Notes: generated by a model not told the origin, from the letters alone. DNA of 64,000 nt from Asterochloris sp. CNOR1 (GCA_963969365.1 OZ017759.1:1178001-1242000), one strand, 5' to 3'; shown: positions 21,601-34,068, numbered from the stretch's first letter. Made by a program: numbers and translations.

Positions 21601-24600
21601 CCTGCAGGGTACAAGCTTGTAAAAGTTCATAGTGACGGCTGTAGCCTGGGTAGCATTGCAGCCCATGTTGCTTGTGAGGGCAGCAAAACTGCCACACAGT
21701 TAATGCCTTCTCAATGGTTTGTCAATGCCTTTCCCAAGGCAGAGTCCCCAAGTGGCCTGTGACCCAAGCATAGGCCTTCTCAAGGCCACCTGTCGACAAG
21801 GCAGGTCCTGCAACAACCCCAGCTGTACACGCCTGTGCTTTCCAACTGGCAAGTTCTGAACACTCACCAGCCTGTGGCAGGCACACAAAGATGATGCTTG
21901 GCTTGCCCCACCCAAACACCTTCTCAGCAGCAGCCACGGCCTTGCGTAACGTGTCCTCAGTGGTGTCTTGCCGCTGATGGAAGACCAAGGGCATGCCCAG
22001 GGAGGGCCCTGGGACATTTGCGATGCCAAAGTCACGGCAGTCCAGCAGCAGCAGCACCATGAAGGTCTGCAGGGCAATGGTTAGCAGCAAGATGAGCAGG
22101 GTGTCCCCTTCAGCTCGTTCCAAAGCCAAGAGTGCTACTGCTGCAGTGTGGTGGGGCTACAGACTCAAGCTTAGAGCCACCTCACATCTGCTAATTCCGA
22201 GCGACGCACAAGCAGGCAGGCAAAGCGGTCCTGCTGGTGCAGCAAATTGGGCAGGGGCTGGCTGCTGCTGCACAGCAGTGGGTGCTCAGGGGACCTGGCG
22301 TAGGCAAAGGCATGCAGCTGGTGCTACACTCATCATCCGGCAGCTTACACATGGTGAGAAGCTGGCCTCCACGATGCACCCTGCTCCGGTATCGCACGCC
22401 ATTCTGAGCTCACCTTCAGGTTTGGGGCTGTCACAGGGTGCGTGAAGGAGGCAAAGGCATAGGACTCCATGTTGCCTGGCCTGCAGAACTTGGCAGGGTT
22501 CCACTGCCCTGACTTGTCCGTCCTCCTGCTTGTGTCGGCATAAGTCAGGGTTGGGTACGGTAGCAGGCGCGCCTGGACCTGCATGCAGCAGCAAGTGTCT
22601 ATGCAGGGCAGTCACATGATGAAGGGAGGATGTAGGAGGACAGGGGACTGTCCTTGAGTGGCTCTGGGGCATGTAGCCACATGCCTCAGAAGCAACCCTG
22701 GCAGCACATGCTCAGCAGCACCAAATGCAAACAGAGGAGAAAGCTGCCTTTGCACTTCAGGTCAATAGCATTCCTCTCAGCATGCTGCAATCTCAGTTAC
22801 AAAAGCAGACCAGAGTTGATCAAGCAGGCAAGGACCTGAGCACGTCATCTGCAGCCAGACCTGGCTTGTTCTACAGACCAGGTGTACTGCAGCATGCTTC
22901 AGCTGCTATTGTGTTGGGGCTTCAGGACAACCCACCAACACAGAGGGCCATCTGCCATGCCCACAGAACCCATGGGTTGTGTTAAACAGTCACTTGCAGC
23001 ACGCGTTGCACCACGATCTTGCTGTGCAGCATTGTCGAAATGGATACCATGCACAGCTCAAAATGCTTTCCATTGACCATGACCTGCCTGGCTGTCAATA
23101 AAGAAGGCCCAGCCCAGTTCTGCATGTGATAATGAGCTAGCGTCGACCAGCACTGCACCTGACCCAGGACCGTCAAGATATCTGCCTCTGCAGTGACTTC
23201 CATCCCACTGCCCCACCTCCGAAGATGCCTTGCATGGCAAGCACTCACTCACCCTTTGGGGCTCGCACGCAATCTTGATGCCAAAGCCGTGCACCGTGGG
23301 GTGGTTGATGAGCCTGGGCTGCTCCATGATGGCCCTCTTGGTGCGCCCAGACCGCTCCTGCAGGGCAGCAGGGGATGCAGTCTGTGGGGGCCAGTGCGCT
23401 GAAGCCATGTTGCATGCCTGCTGGTCAGATAGGGCACAAACAGTGGCCGGACAGGCATTCTGTGACAGCTGCCTGGAGAACAGTGAGGGGCACAAGGTGT
23501 CAGTATCGGGCACAAGATGTCAGCAGGCCTGTGCTGTCCGAAAGGATCGGGAGTAAGCTGCTCTGACTGTGTGCGGGCAGGGGTGTTCGTGACAGGTCCT
23601 GCACGGCACGCCCGCCAGAGGCGGAGCCACAAGGCGTCGGTCCCATTAACGCTTTGCAGCCAGGGGGCCTGAGCCCATAGTGCTGCATCTGCAGGCTGCG
23701 ATGAGCGCCTGAGCGTGGTCGGCCACCTGCTGCTGGCAGGGCAAAAGCAAGTCCAAGCAAAGCAGGCAGCTCACGCTGGGGGTGATGGCAGCCTTCTTGA
23801 TCATCATGGCCTGCTGCCGGTCATCCAGGCAGTTCTTGCGCTGCCCTGAAATGACGTGAGAGTACTCCACTGGCACGTATGTAGGCTTGCTGCTGCTGCT
23901 GGCATTCACACAGGGAATGCTGCAGCACACAGGGGAGGATCAGGAGGGCACGTGTGCAGGCAGCCCAGGCAGGAGGTCCTGCCGTGATCAAGCTGCTGCA
24001 ATTTGCAGTGCTGCACCAGCACCTCAGGCCAATTGCAGAGTCAGACCCTGCAAGGCAGCCTTCCAGTGAGCTACAAACCACCTACTGTTCTGAACATTGA
24101 CAACATGTTGTCAGCGCCAAAGCTTGGGACCAGCAAAGGACAGCTTGTGTTGCAGCAGTCTTCTGGAAACACCGGATGCACCTGACTCACGAGCACCATG
24201 CAGCACAAAAGAAGCACAAGCCAACAGCTGAATCTCCCAGAGACCAAACACAAGATTCATGCCCAGGCCCATGGACACTTCACGGTAGCATTCAATCCTC
24301 ACAGGAGCCCGGATAGATCCCCAATATTGTGCAGCCTGCAGCATGACATGACCGACATTCCATGTTGCTATTGCAGCTTAGCATCCGGCAGGGCCACCTC
24401 AAGATCCATCCTGCATTTAGCACTGCAACCAGTATGGCGGCTGCCTGGCTCGCAGGCCATTTTCATCCAAATGGCATCCCCGAAGAGCCATCTGGAACCC
24501 ACAGCTGCAGCCCAGCACCTCACTTGGGGTGCAGGTTGAGCCCATGGTGGTCCTTGTAGTAGTGCGCCACCGTGGTCTCCTTCTCCTCACCATTCACAGC

Positions 24601-27600
24601 TTCCTTGAACTTCAGTTTGGCTGGTCCTGCTCCGTCCTCTGCTAGGCCCCTCACCCGATACTTGCGGCGGTAGCTCTGTCGCCCAAAGCCGGGAGGGGAG
24701 ATAGGCCATCTCGATCTGCAGGCGAAGGGGAAGCAAGGGGCTTGGAGGCTGCGCGAGGGGTGATGCAGGCGTAGATGGTGAGTTGTGTGGTGATTCAGCC
24801 CCTGGCCTTTGGGAAGCTGCAGGCCTTGTTGTGGCTGCTCAGGGTGACCCTTCGACAGCATCTAACAAAAAAGCTGTACAGGCATGTGTCAGCTGCATTA
24901 CCTGAATATGCACAAATGCCAGGCTACTGCTGCCCTACATAGGGTATACTCATCCTGCCTGCCAAGCCTCTCCTGCCGCCTGGGACCACTGCCTGCCTAA
25001 CAAGAGTCCAGATTCCACCCACCTGGATCCCTCTGATTTGCCCGTTGACCATGTTGACCTGCCTTTTGTTGAGGGGCCGGCATTTCAGATCATCTTTGTT
25101 GGCAAAGCCAGCAACCTGGGCAATGAAGGACGCCAAGGGTTGGGCCTTGACAAATGCTGCAAAGGTGATGTCCACATTCAGGGTCAGCCCTGACTGGCAA
25201 GGGCGCACAGACTGGTTGTACCCCAGCCGCATCTGCAGAGCAGCCAAAGCCACAGGATAAGAATGAACATGACAACCTTGCAGCTCTTTGGTACTGCACA
25301 AGGCGTGTGAGCCAACAGATGGCACTGGAGTGCGTAGAGCAGATGCAAACAACTACACGTGGAACAGTAAGCAGAAGCCAGCCGGATCCAATCCATATCT
25401 GCAGGGCAGGCATGGTGCACCGCTGAGACTCAGGCACTTCAGCAGCGTGTCGCTGCTGCCTTGAATGACTGGCTACTCTGTGGCACCCTCCTGACAAATG
25501 CTGACGATGAGACTTGCCTTACACTCTGCCGCAGGGCAGGCAGCACATGACAAGCAAGGCCACAGTAAGGTGGTCACAAAGCCAAACAATCCCACTGCCT
25601 GGCCTGACCCCATGCAATGTCAGACCGCGCCCTGAAAGCAGCTGCAACTGGCAAAGCACTGATCTTCCAGGGACTACCTGACCGCAGTGCTCACCTCGGA
25701 GGGGCCCCCAAGCCCAACAGCGCTGGCAGGGTCCTTCAGGAAGAAGGCGCGGGGCAGCGTCACCACCTGGGGATTGAACATGGCGGGCTGCTTGAGGGCC
25801 ACATCCAGGCACTGCACAGCATCCTGGGGCAGCTTGACCTGGGACACACCCCTGCAGCAGGGAGCAGACACAGTGTCAAGCACCGCACCTCAAGCCATGG
25901 CAGCAGGCAGCACAGAGAGCAGCTCATTACAGCCCAGGAGCGCAGGAGCTGAACTCAGGGTGTGCTCTGTCGCTCACAGTGTTGCAAAGCTTGGCTACAC
26001 ATTGACCAGCCTTGCTCTTGTGCCATCGAGCTCCACTGCAAGACTGCTGTGGGGATGCACGCTGACCTCATGGCAAGCAGCGACTACCCATCAGCAACGC
26101 AGATCATTCTGGCTGTGCGCACAGGAACCCACAGTGAAACGCAGGACAGAGGCCACCACAGGCAGTGCCATAGGGAGCTGCAGAATACAAACTGTGCCAG
26201 TGCCCCACTTCTCTACCACAACGCACTTGACAAAGGACTCCAGTGACTTCAGGTCAACAAGGGCGGCGGCCTTGATTGTCACATTGAAGGACTGTTTGGG
26301 GCCCTTGCCGTCGTCCATGTGGGCCTGCAGGCAAGCCACGAGAGATGAAGCAGCAAGAAGCAATTTACGGAGTGGAACAGGCTGCACACCATCTGGCCAG
26401 GTCACTGGGCAGTGGCCAGCAGCTTGTGAGGCAACTGCATGCTAGACAGCACCAGATATGCATCAGCATCGTGCAGCTTGGAGCTTACAGGCCATGTGCA
26501 ACGCCCCCAATCTGGACTGGCTAAGGTAAGATGCAGATCATCATTGCCACTTCTGTACCTGTCAGACATGGCTACACACATCAGAAAGGCAGTTGCTGGC
26601 CGGAACAGCGGAGGAGCTGCAGGTGATCAGCCACAGGGCACCATCTTAGCCTCCGCCTTGTCAGCTTCAAGTAGGCCGATGTTTGCCTGCCTGAAGTTGC
26701 CCTACATGACCTAATGATGCCATGGCATGACCCAACAGAGGAAGCTGCTGCTGACGCTATAGATGCCCCAATCATTGGCTTGAGCAGGCTGCACGACATC
26801 TGCGGCTAGGCAATTGTAAAAAGAAGCTGCTGTCTGGCCCAGCAATAGCACACCATGCAGGCAGCCCAAGCAAAGAGACTTGCAGACCCTGCTGCGCCTA
26901 GAGTCCAGTGCAACAGCAAACAATCAGTCCACCTGGATGTTGTGCGTCATGTTCCAGTCCAAAATGTGGTCAGTGGTGAACAGGTTCTTGCGCCCATCAA
27001 ATGCCCATCCAGGCGGCCACTTCTGATCCTGCGCCACCTGCTTCAGAACGTCCATGCTCACTGCTAGAGGCAGGGGGCGCAGCGCGCCTGGCAAGCTGCA
27101 GCTGCTGCGGGCAAAGATGTGGGCAGGGTCAGGCAGGACAAGGTACATGTGTTGATGGGGTGCCTCGCCAGACGTGGTCAGAGCGAGAGACAAGCAGCAG
27201 CGGCTGCTGTCTGCAGGGAAATGGGCGGCGCCAGGAATGGACAGAGCCAAGGACAGATGCAGATAGAGGGGGGCGGGGGGGATGACAGGGGCTTCAGGCC
27301 TGCTGAGCACCAGGCCCAGCAGCAGCCGCTGTAGGCCAGGTTGGAGGACGAAGGATTGTCAGGCCTTTTTACTGCAGGACCAGATGGCTTTAGCAGGTCA
27401 GGGGGCGGGCTGAAGGGGGAGCTGAATCTTGGGATTCGGGGAAGCCCAAGCCAGGTCTGGAGAAGCAGGAGTGTGGAACGCCAGGCAGGGAGGTGGGGTT
27501 GCAGGGCATGTTGCTATGTGTAGGGGACGCGGTGTGCATGAAGGTAAAGGGAGGAGGCCTTTAGTGCTGAGGGGAATGCTGAGCTGGCCAGGTGCTCTGC

Positions 27601-28215
27601 AGGCGCAGGCTGGAGGCAGACACCCAATGGTGAAGACAGTCCTGGACCGGTGCTGCTGTGATGCCCATGGCGGCAAGTTGCACCAGCGTGCCCTCAGTGC
27701 TTGCAACAGCGCCTGCAACCCAGAAACCCACCTCCTCCAATCTTGATGTCAACATCGTAGTGGAAGGCCTGCTTCCTGCAGACGCCCAGGCAAACGTCAG
27801 AGAGGATGCTGTGGCCATGAGCCTGTCACAATGCCACAATTTACCAGGCAGCTGCAGCAGCCTTGAGGCACAGTGAGAGGCACTGCTAGACAAGGGGCTT
27901 GTGGTGTGCTGGTCCACATTGCACAGTTTGGCCCGTGACCGCCCAAAAATGCAGCACACTCCTGAAGGCCCCAGCACCAGTGAAAAATCAGACCCTCAAA
28001 GTGCATCAGGACATGAAAGCCTCAAGGCAGACCCACTTGGTACAGTTGACCCGGAAGTGGTTGGTGCATACAGCGACTGGGCGACCCAATGAGGATAGAG
28101 CAGGGCGCTTGGGTCTCACAGTGCTGACAAGGCTGTTGGCGCTGCCGGCTGCAGCGACTCCTCCAGAGCTGACAGCTGCTGTGTGATAGCCGACAGAGTG
28201 GCCTGGTTCCTGCAT
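18672..28215 (-). CDS. AGO: Argonaute, possibly broken
   Basis: Small-RNA effector of the eukaryotic AGO clade. Exons in gene order: 28037-28215 (start uncertain; GRPVAVCTNHFRVN), 27732-27775 (FHYDVDIK), 26933-27060 (FDGRKNLFTT), 26227-26324, 25695-25851, 25023-25232 (SVRPCQSGLTLNVD), 24524-24715 (PAZ, RRKYRVRGL), 23775-23919, 23253-23357 (FGIKI), 22414-22578, 21868-22066 (MID, LLLLDCRDF), 21515-21601 (LGIVSQCF), 20888-21036 (LALKVNAKLGG...KPFMIVG), 20566-20706 (IIVYRDGVSEGQF), 19870-20008 (TFVVVQKRYNTRL), 19286-19442 (HPTEFDFYLNSHAGVQGT) and 18672-18897 (PPAYYAHLAAF). Present catalytic residues are Asp of YRDGVSEGQF and His of YYAH. The segment with GADVTHP and the catalytic Glu is absent between 20888 and 20706, and the flanking phases (1 and 0) do not fit. 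The junctions 25023/24715 and 21515/21036 also conflict. Family call is certain; activity is doubtful. Confidence 0.92.
21086..21306 (-). repeat. Minisatellite in Argonaute intron
   Basis: About twelve imperfect units built on GTCCAAGGCTGAGCCAGAAT, with unit lengths from about 9 to 24 bases. It fills most of the intron between the LGIVSQCF exon and the KVNAKLGG exon of the PIWI region. It lies next to one of the out-of-phase junctions. Confidence 0.9.
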
Positions 28216-28384
28216 GCCGGCAGCAGCAGTGGGGAGAAGCAGTAGATGCAATTCTGGTTCCAGGCCACCAGTGCAAGCGTGGCAGATTGGCCTCTGCTGC
28301 ATAGAAGGATTGCCTGCAGCGCTGAGCAGGCAAGTCAGAAGCTATTGGGGGCTGCACAAGGTTCTCAGTACCGTAACATTTGCT
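28216..28384. other. Probable Argonaute 5' region
   Basis: The Argonaute frame stays open a little upstream of the Met I chose (to about 28302), so the true first exon may start here or further up. No further domain is visible. Confidence 0.35.
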
Positions 28385-28585
28385 CTAGGGGTATCTGTAA
28401 GCCTTGGAGCCCTCCTTGCCCTCGATCTTGCTGTTGACATCCTTGATGGTGTCAGAGCTATCCAGCTCGAGGGTAGTGATCTTGCCTGCAGGAAGCAGGC
28501 ACTATAGGCACAGGCAGCTATGCAGCACAGCAGGGCGCTCACCAGTCGCTGTTTCCACCAAGCTTTGGAAGGCGCTGAGGAGTGC
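28385..28585 (-). pseudogene. Ubiquitin-like fragment
   Basis: Two exon-like pieces, 28543-28585 and 28385-28485, join through a good GTGAGC donor and TGCAG acceptor to read LVETATG then KITTLELDSSDTIKDV and NSKIEGKEG, ending in a stop after 8 more residues. Aligned to ubiquitin residues 4-35, 19 of 32 positions are identical. The Lys6 and Lys27 positions are Glu and Asn. The rest of the ubiquitin fold (from IPPDQQRL) is missing, so this is a remnant, or the start of an unusual N-terminal fusion to the adjacent Argonaute. I prefer a remnant, since no donor follows the ubiquitin part before the stop. Confidence 0.7.
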
Positions 28586-28936
28586 CTGCAGCAGGGTGTG
28601 TGCGCTAGGTTGCAGATGTTGATCATCTCCTGCATCACGTTCAATGCAATCCAGGCTTTGGCCAGGGGCCAGGGCAGCAGCTGTCTAGCTGTGGTAATGG
28701 GGACTGACAGATCTTCAGCTCAGACAACACGGTCGCACCTTGCAAATGTGCAAAGGCTAGGAGTGAAGCTGGCGGGATCGCAGCGTAACAGCCGGCGGAG
28801 CTGTCACAGATGTGGGAAATGGAACCGGGTTCGCGCGGGAATGCATCCAGACGATGACATGTTCGATTTCCAGGACAAATCCATTCTTGTCCTGATTTTG
28901 CTGCTGCCTGCAAGCAAAGAAGAAGCCATCAGCAGT
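28586..28936. other. Divergent region before the ankyrin gene
   Basis: Region between the ubiquitin-like fragment (minus) and the ankyrin gene (plus); by position it should hold the ankyrin promoter. An open stretch at about 28840-28936 (MHPDDDMFDFQDKS) reads into the first ankyrin exon and could be coding, but it is not supported by homology. Confidence 0.35.
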
Positions 28937-31900
28937 ATGGAACGCCGGTTTCCCCTGCTTTTCAGGTGACCCTAGCCTCTTACGTCCTGACCATATTGCT
29001 ATAATGCCCTGAGTCGGGCACAGCACACCTGAATCACACTGACATGTCCCCCTGCCCACAGGAGCAACACATTGAGCAAGACAGGCAGCATCCATGAGGC
29101 GGCTGAGCTTGGGCGCATTGAGGCACTGCAGAAGTATGTGGATGCTGGCAAGGAGATGGGATACCCTGCCAGGTGATGACTGACAGAACCTGGCCTGTAC
29201 CTGCTTGTAACTCAACGGCAGGAGCACAGTGGGCCGATCAGCAGTCTGCCTTGCAGGCCCAGCATGTCCAGCAGAGGCCAGTGGTTCTCGCATTCTGTCC
29301 AGCAATCTCCGCCATGTCCTTGGCACAGTGGCATTGGGTGCATGAGAGCTTGCCGAGCAAGTCATTAAACAGCTGTGCAGCTGCTGCTGTGCTCGGCTGC
29401 CGCCTCGCTGCCGTTGTGCGTGTGGAGCCAATGCTTCCTTTTTGCTGCCTGCAGAGCCAGTTGCTGAGGCAGGGGTCCCTCAGGCATTTATGGTTGGCAA
29501 GGGGTCCAATCAGCACAAGTTTGATGTATGTCACACCCAGCCACAATCTGCACATGCAGGGAAACTCTGCGCAAGAGGGACGAGCTGATTGGGGCGACCT
29601 GCCTCCACTTTGCAGCTGAGAATGGGCACCTGGAGTGTGTCAAAGTGAGTCTGCAGGGACCGCTGGCTGCTTGAAAGCCCCACTGTAAGAGACAATCTGT
29701 ACTCAAGCAGCACTGACTCTCTGCCTTCAACACTAAGATAGCATGATCTTTTTGCACCGCCTGCCGCAAGCACACTGGCCCATCTCACTGGCGCAGGCTC
29801 TGGACTGGGTGCTGCAAGCTTCACCACGCAGGCACCAGTTTGATGGGCTGCCTGCCTTGCGGTAGCTAGAGGGGCCCTTGAGGATTGTGCAGCAGCTTTG
29901 TGACCTCAACAGGCAGGCACCACCATGCAGGCCCCTCAGTACTGCGCGCCTGCGCCGCAATAGCTGGTCCAGAAGCAACAATATTCTGACATCTCTTGGA
30001 GCTCAGCATAGGCAGCTCTTTGCAGGGTCTCTAGTGCTCTGCTGCATCGCTGCAGCAGTATGTGGTCCAGCAGATGTGGCAGCAGGCTGGGAGCTGTCTA
30101 AATCCCATGCTGTCCTACAGCATAAAGCGCCACTGCCATGGTGTGCTGCCTGTGTTGCAGTGGCAGGCCCAGCAGGGTGCCTTGCAGCTTTACATGCCTG
30201 CCAGCAGGGGGTTCCCAGTAGTCTGCTGCCTGTACTCCAGCGACTGGTTCAGAATGGGCAAAGCCACATCACCTTGCCAGGTGAACCACCTGAAGACTTC
30301 AACATTGTCAACTGCCTGCACTGCAGTGGCTGGTCCAGAAGGATGTGGAAGTGGCAGCTGGCGACAAAACCAATGTGACGCCCCTGCACCTGGCCTCCAT
30401 CAAGGGGCATGTGGCAGTGGTGGAGTTCCTGCTGAACCAAGGGGCAGGCACAGAGTATAGGGACAAGGAGGGCGACTCAGCCATGCACTGGGCCGCCACC
30501 AAGGTGGAGGCTGCCCGGCAATTTTGTCTTCTGCGTTGCCATGCCTGCTAGCACTACTGACACCTGCGACGATCAGCACTGCTGCAATTCTTGCAAAGTG
30601 AGTGACTCTGAACAGCATGTCCCCGCCCCCTCTTGTGTGTCATCCTCAGGAAAGTTGCTTGCAGCCCATCTTCAGTGTCGTGAAGTCTGTTGGGTCCTTG
30701 ACGGAGGATTTGGCTTGGCACCAGCCTGGCGCAGCTACAGGGCATGGTGGAGTTGCTTGCGCTACTGACCCAAGCGCCTGTATCTGCCTGCATGTGGATA
30801 CTTGGGTGTGTTCTGCCCTAGCAGTGATGCCGCCCTGGCCGCTAAACAAGGGGCCTGCAGCTGCCGATCAGCTGCCTGCCTGGTCATTCTACAAGTTCCT
30901 TCAGCTGCTGCCTGCAGGGGCGTACTGCGTTTTGCACACAAATGGACATGGGCTGCCCTGACAGCAATTACTCCGGACGGCAAAGTGCCCTGGCTGCTGA
31001 TTTAGGGCCAGCTGCTGCCTGCAGGGCCTGGTCGAGGTCATGCAGATGCTGCGTAAGTTTGGCGCCCAGGTGGACATCTGCAACAACAGCAACTGGACGC
31101 CGCTGCACCGCGCTGCATACTGCGGCCACCCGCCCTGCTGTGATTGGCTGCTGAACAATGCCGCCAGCTTGCATGCCGTCAACCAGTGAGTGCCCTCAAG
31201 ATGCCACACATGCGTGGCCTGACATGTTGTGTGCTGTGACTCACCTGCTGGTGCCTGCTGACCACAGGGTCAGCTCAGATGCCACATCTGCTCCCTTGTT
31301 GCATGTTGCTGGCACCTGCGTCACAGCCCTCTCATTGTGCCTGCAGGGATGGCAACACGCCCCTGCATCTGGCCTGCCAGTGCAATCAGCTGAGCACTAT
31401 CGAAGTCTTGCTGCAGTGGGGTGCCCGAGCAGAGATGACCAATGCCAGTGGATTTGCGCCGGTGAGGCACAGCTCTGTGTTGCCACGGTGACCGGGTTTC
31501 ATGGCGTGCAGCCCTGTCTGTCTTGCATGCATGCGACCGAAGGAGTCAACAAAGCATATAAGGCCCTTAGGGCAAGCCCCTGCTTATAGAGCTGCGGGGC
31601 CAGACTGCATCTCAGATGTTCTCTGGCATTGCAAAGCATGGCCCAGCATGCATCAAATGAGAGTAGTGCTCCTGAATTCTCTCAGCGTTCCCCGGAAGGC
31701 ATTGTCTGACTCATTCAAGGTGACCCTGAGTAATGGCGGCCGTGGGCATGAGCACCAACAGTAAATTACCTCTCAGACCGCACAGCGAGCTTCTGCACAT
31801 CTGCAGGTGGACATGAGCAGCCTAGAGAGCGTGCAGAGGGTGCTGGAGCAGTCCGCGCCCGACACCCCCAAGAAACGCAGCTTGGAGGAGCGCCGTGCAA

Positions 31901-32345
31901 TGCTAGCCAAGGGCAAGAGGTGCGCATTACATCACATGCGTGGGCTTGGGGCGCCTGATGTGTCCGCAAGGCATTGTTTTGCAATGCCCTTTGCTCCACA
32001 CTGGTCTCCGCTGGCTGGGTTTGACGAGCAAGTTGCTCATGTAAAGCATCCTGCACAGTGCTGACATGGGCAGTTGGTGCAGTTGGCTCACTTTGCAGAT
32101 GGACCGGGTCTACAGGCCAGTGCACCTGTCTACTTTTGGCCAAGCCAGAGCTGACCTGAAGCTTCCCTTGCATTGCAAGCCGCAAACTGCACTTGTCAAG
32201 AAAGCTTGCAGGTCTCTGTTAGCCTGCCGCTGTCTCTGTCACTTGCTTTGTGTACACATACATGATTGTCTGCAGGTGGTCTTATCTGCGCAGGGACGTT
32301 GCGCCGTCAAACCTCGGCCCTGGCGTGGGCAACAAACCCAAGTGA
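28937..32345 (+). CDS. Ankyrin-repeat protein, 286 aa
   Basis: Small soluble protein made almost entirely of ankyrin repeats, a protein-binding scaffold; partner unknown. Eight exons join in phase: 28937-28965, 29062-29172, 29560-29644, 30327-30503, 31025-31185, 31347-31461, 31807-31919 and 32276-32345. Repeat cores are SIHEAAELGRIEALQKYV, GATCLHFAAENGHLECVK, TPLHLASIKGHVAVVEFLL, SAMHWAATK, TPLHRAAYCGHPPCCDWLL and TPLHLACQCNQLSTIEVLL, about six repeats in all. A charged linker (KKRSLEERRAMLAKGK) leads to the C-terminus GPGVGNKPK and stop. The start Met (MERRFPLLFR) was chosen because its exon donor gives the right phase for the first repeat; an upstream exon is possible. No zinc finger, kinase or membrane segment is seen. 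Confidence 0.9.
30038..30262 (+). repeat. Intronic copies of an ankyrin exon start
   Basis: The exon at 30327 starts with LQWLVQKDVEVA across its acceptor. The intron in front carries LQQYVVQQMW (about 30048), LQWQAQQGAL (about 30157) and LQRLVQNGQSHI (about 30237). A copy of the next exon (GLVEVMQMLRKFGAQVDIC) reads GMVELLALLTQAPVSAC at about 30736-30786. Confidence 0.7.
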
Positions 32346-32862
32346 GCTGGAGCAACGAGGGCCTGCAAGCTCCTGCAGTCAGTGCACATTGGGGCGTATG
32401 CAGCCAGCACAGGGCCAGCCCGTCACAGTGCAACTGTCCTGAGCAGCCAATTTTGCGGTTGTCGGAGGGCTGCACACCAGGCTTTCAGAGGCACCTTCGA
32501 GGCACTCTCTCCCTGGCGAAAACACTGCCTCTGCAGTGTGCTGCAGTTCAGCTCAGCCAGCAGAGGACTGCAGGTTCAGCTCATGAGACTCCCAAGCAAG
32601 GAGTCCCACAGGTTCCCCTCGCCCAGGGGGGCTAGGGCCCTGCCCCGAGCAATGGACTCTTGAATGCCAGTTGCCATCAGCAACTGCCCAGGGCGACCTG
32701 TGACGTTGTCCTTGAGCATGGGAGCCTGCATGCTAGCAGCCGCACCCCATACCATGCAGAACCAGCTCTCATAGGGGCACCAGACCTGGCACAAAGCGTG
32801 AATGCTCAGATTGCTCTGGTTTGGGCGCATCCTTGCAGTGACGCATCAGCACTGCCCTGCAG
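32346..32862. other. Interval before an unidentified gene
   Basis: Probable ankyrin 3' flank and the 5' part of the next gene. A long open stretch from about 32382 has no recognisable motif, and I could not fit it to the downstream exon. Confidence 0.35.
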
Positions 32863-34020
32863 GGCTGGCTCTCGGAGAAACACCAGCGATGGCTTCCCCC
32901 TGGCCCAGGACTCCCCCATGGCGCTGCCAAAGGCCACTATTTTTGAGGATGCTGATGGAGAGGACACCTCCTTCTTTGGGTTCTCAGAAAGGGAGAGGAG
33001 GGCAGAGGAGGATGCCATGACTGCCCAGCTGCAGTCCATTGGCGTCACTGTGATGGACGAAGGTCTGTCCTGTGCTTCTGGCCAGCAGGTGCACACAACA
33101 GTGGCAACCACGGGGGAGGACAGTCTGCAGGCGTGAAGCAGGGTGTTTGGGCACCATTCCTGCCGACAGCTGCCATGCCTGCCCAGTGACAGTCTGTTGG
33201 CATGCACTGTGGTAGAGATTGTTTGTGGCCAGCAACAGAGGATCAAGCGTCAGGCCAGCAACACAGATTACCCAGCAGATAAGTTTATCTGCTGGCGGCA
33301 GCATGGGAGAGAAGAGTGCGAAGGCGTGGACCAGGGTTACGTGTAGCAGCCTACAGCTGCTGGCCTACCCAGTGACAGTGAAAAGAGATGAGAGCTTGAG
33401 CCCCACCCAGAAAGCACCAGCAGCCTCCAGGCGCACATCAACTCCCCAGCAGCCTTGAGCTGCATCCTCACCCACTGCATGGAGATGGGACGCCTGGTGC
33501 TCTGCTGTCTCGTCGCATGTACCTGCAGCTCTGTGCAGCCCCTTGAAGTTCAGCAGCATTCTCAGGAGCTCTGCAGCAGGCCATGCAGATGATGGTAGCC
33601 CAGCGCGCTGCAGCCTCAGCCATTGCAAAGAGGAGTGTCAGTTGTGGGCAACATGGCATGGGTTGACAGCTGCTCAAGAACCAATTTGTGCGTCCTGCAG
33701 GGTCCATAGGTCAGATACCGGCAGCTTTCCCAGTCCAGCAGCCCATAGCAGCTGACTTGCCCAGCCACCTGGTGAGCACCTGCCTCCCATGACTTTGCAC
33801 TGCCTGGACCTGGAAAGCTTTTTAATGGTGCCATATTATACCTCTGTGTGTGCACATCCTGCAGAAGATCAGAGCATCCCAGACAAATCTGGCGAAGCCC
33901 AGAGGGTCCAGAGTGTCCAGTGGGGGTGACTCAACGGTGGGGCCATGGTCCAGCGATGCAGACTCGCGTCCCGCCAGGCAGCAGGGCACAACAAGGCGCC
34001 CAAGGCAGACTCTCAATTGA
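32863..34020 (+). CDS. Unidentified gene, partial model
   Basis: Two exon-like segments look coding. The first, 32863-33062, reads MALPKATIFEDADGEDTSFF, then GFSERERRAEEDAMTAQLQS and IGVTVMDE, an acidic, helical sequence between a good acceptor and a weaker donor. The last, 33865-34020, follows a TGCAG acceptor and encodes a Ser/Arg-rich end (KIRASQTNLAKP, then RPARQQGTTRRPRQTLN and stop). A TGTAA signal lies 43 bases after that stop. A possible middle exon near 33592 reads MMVAQRAAASAIAKR. I do not recognise the protein and could not join all pieces in phase; the 5' end is unknown. Confidence 0.42.
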
Positions 34021-34063
34021 AACACAGTAATTGGTGTCAGAAGTGTCTGGCTGGACAACACAA

Positions 34064-34068
34064 TGTAA
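34064..34068 (+). terminator. Putative TGTAA polyadenylation signal
   Basis: TGTAA 43 bases after the stop at 34018-34020 supports that stop as a real gene end. The gene converges on the glutaredoxin gene. Confidence 0.45.
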
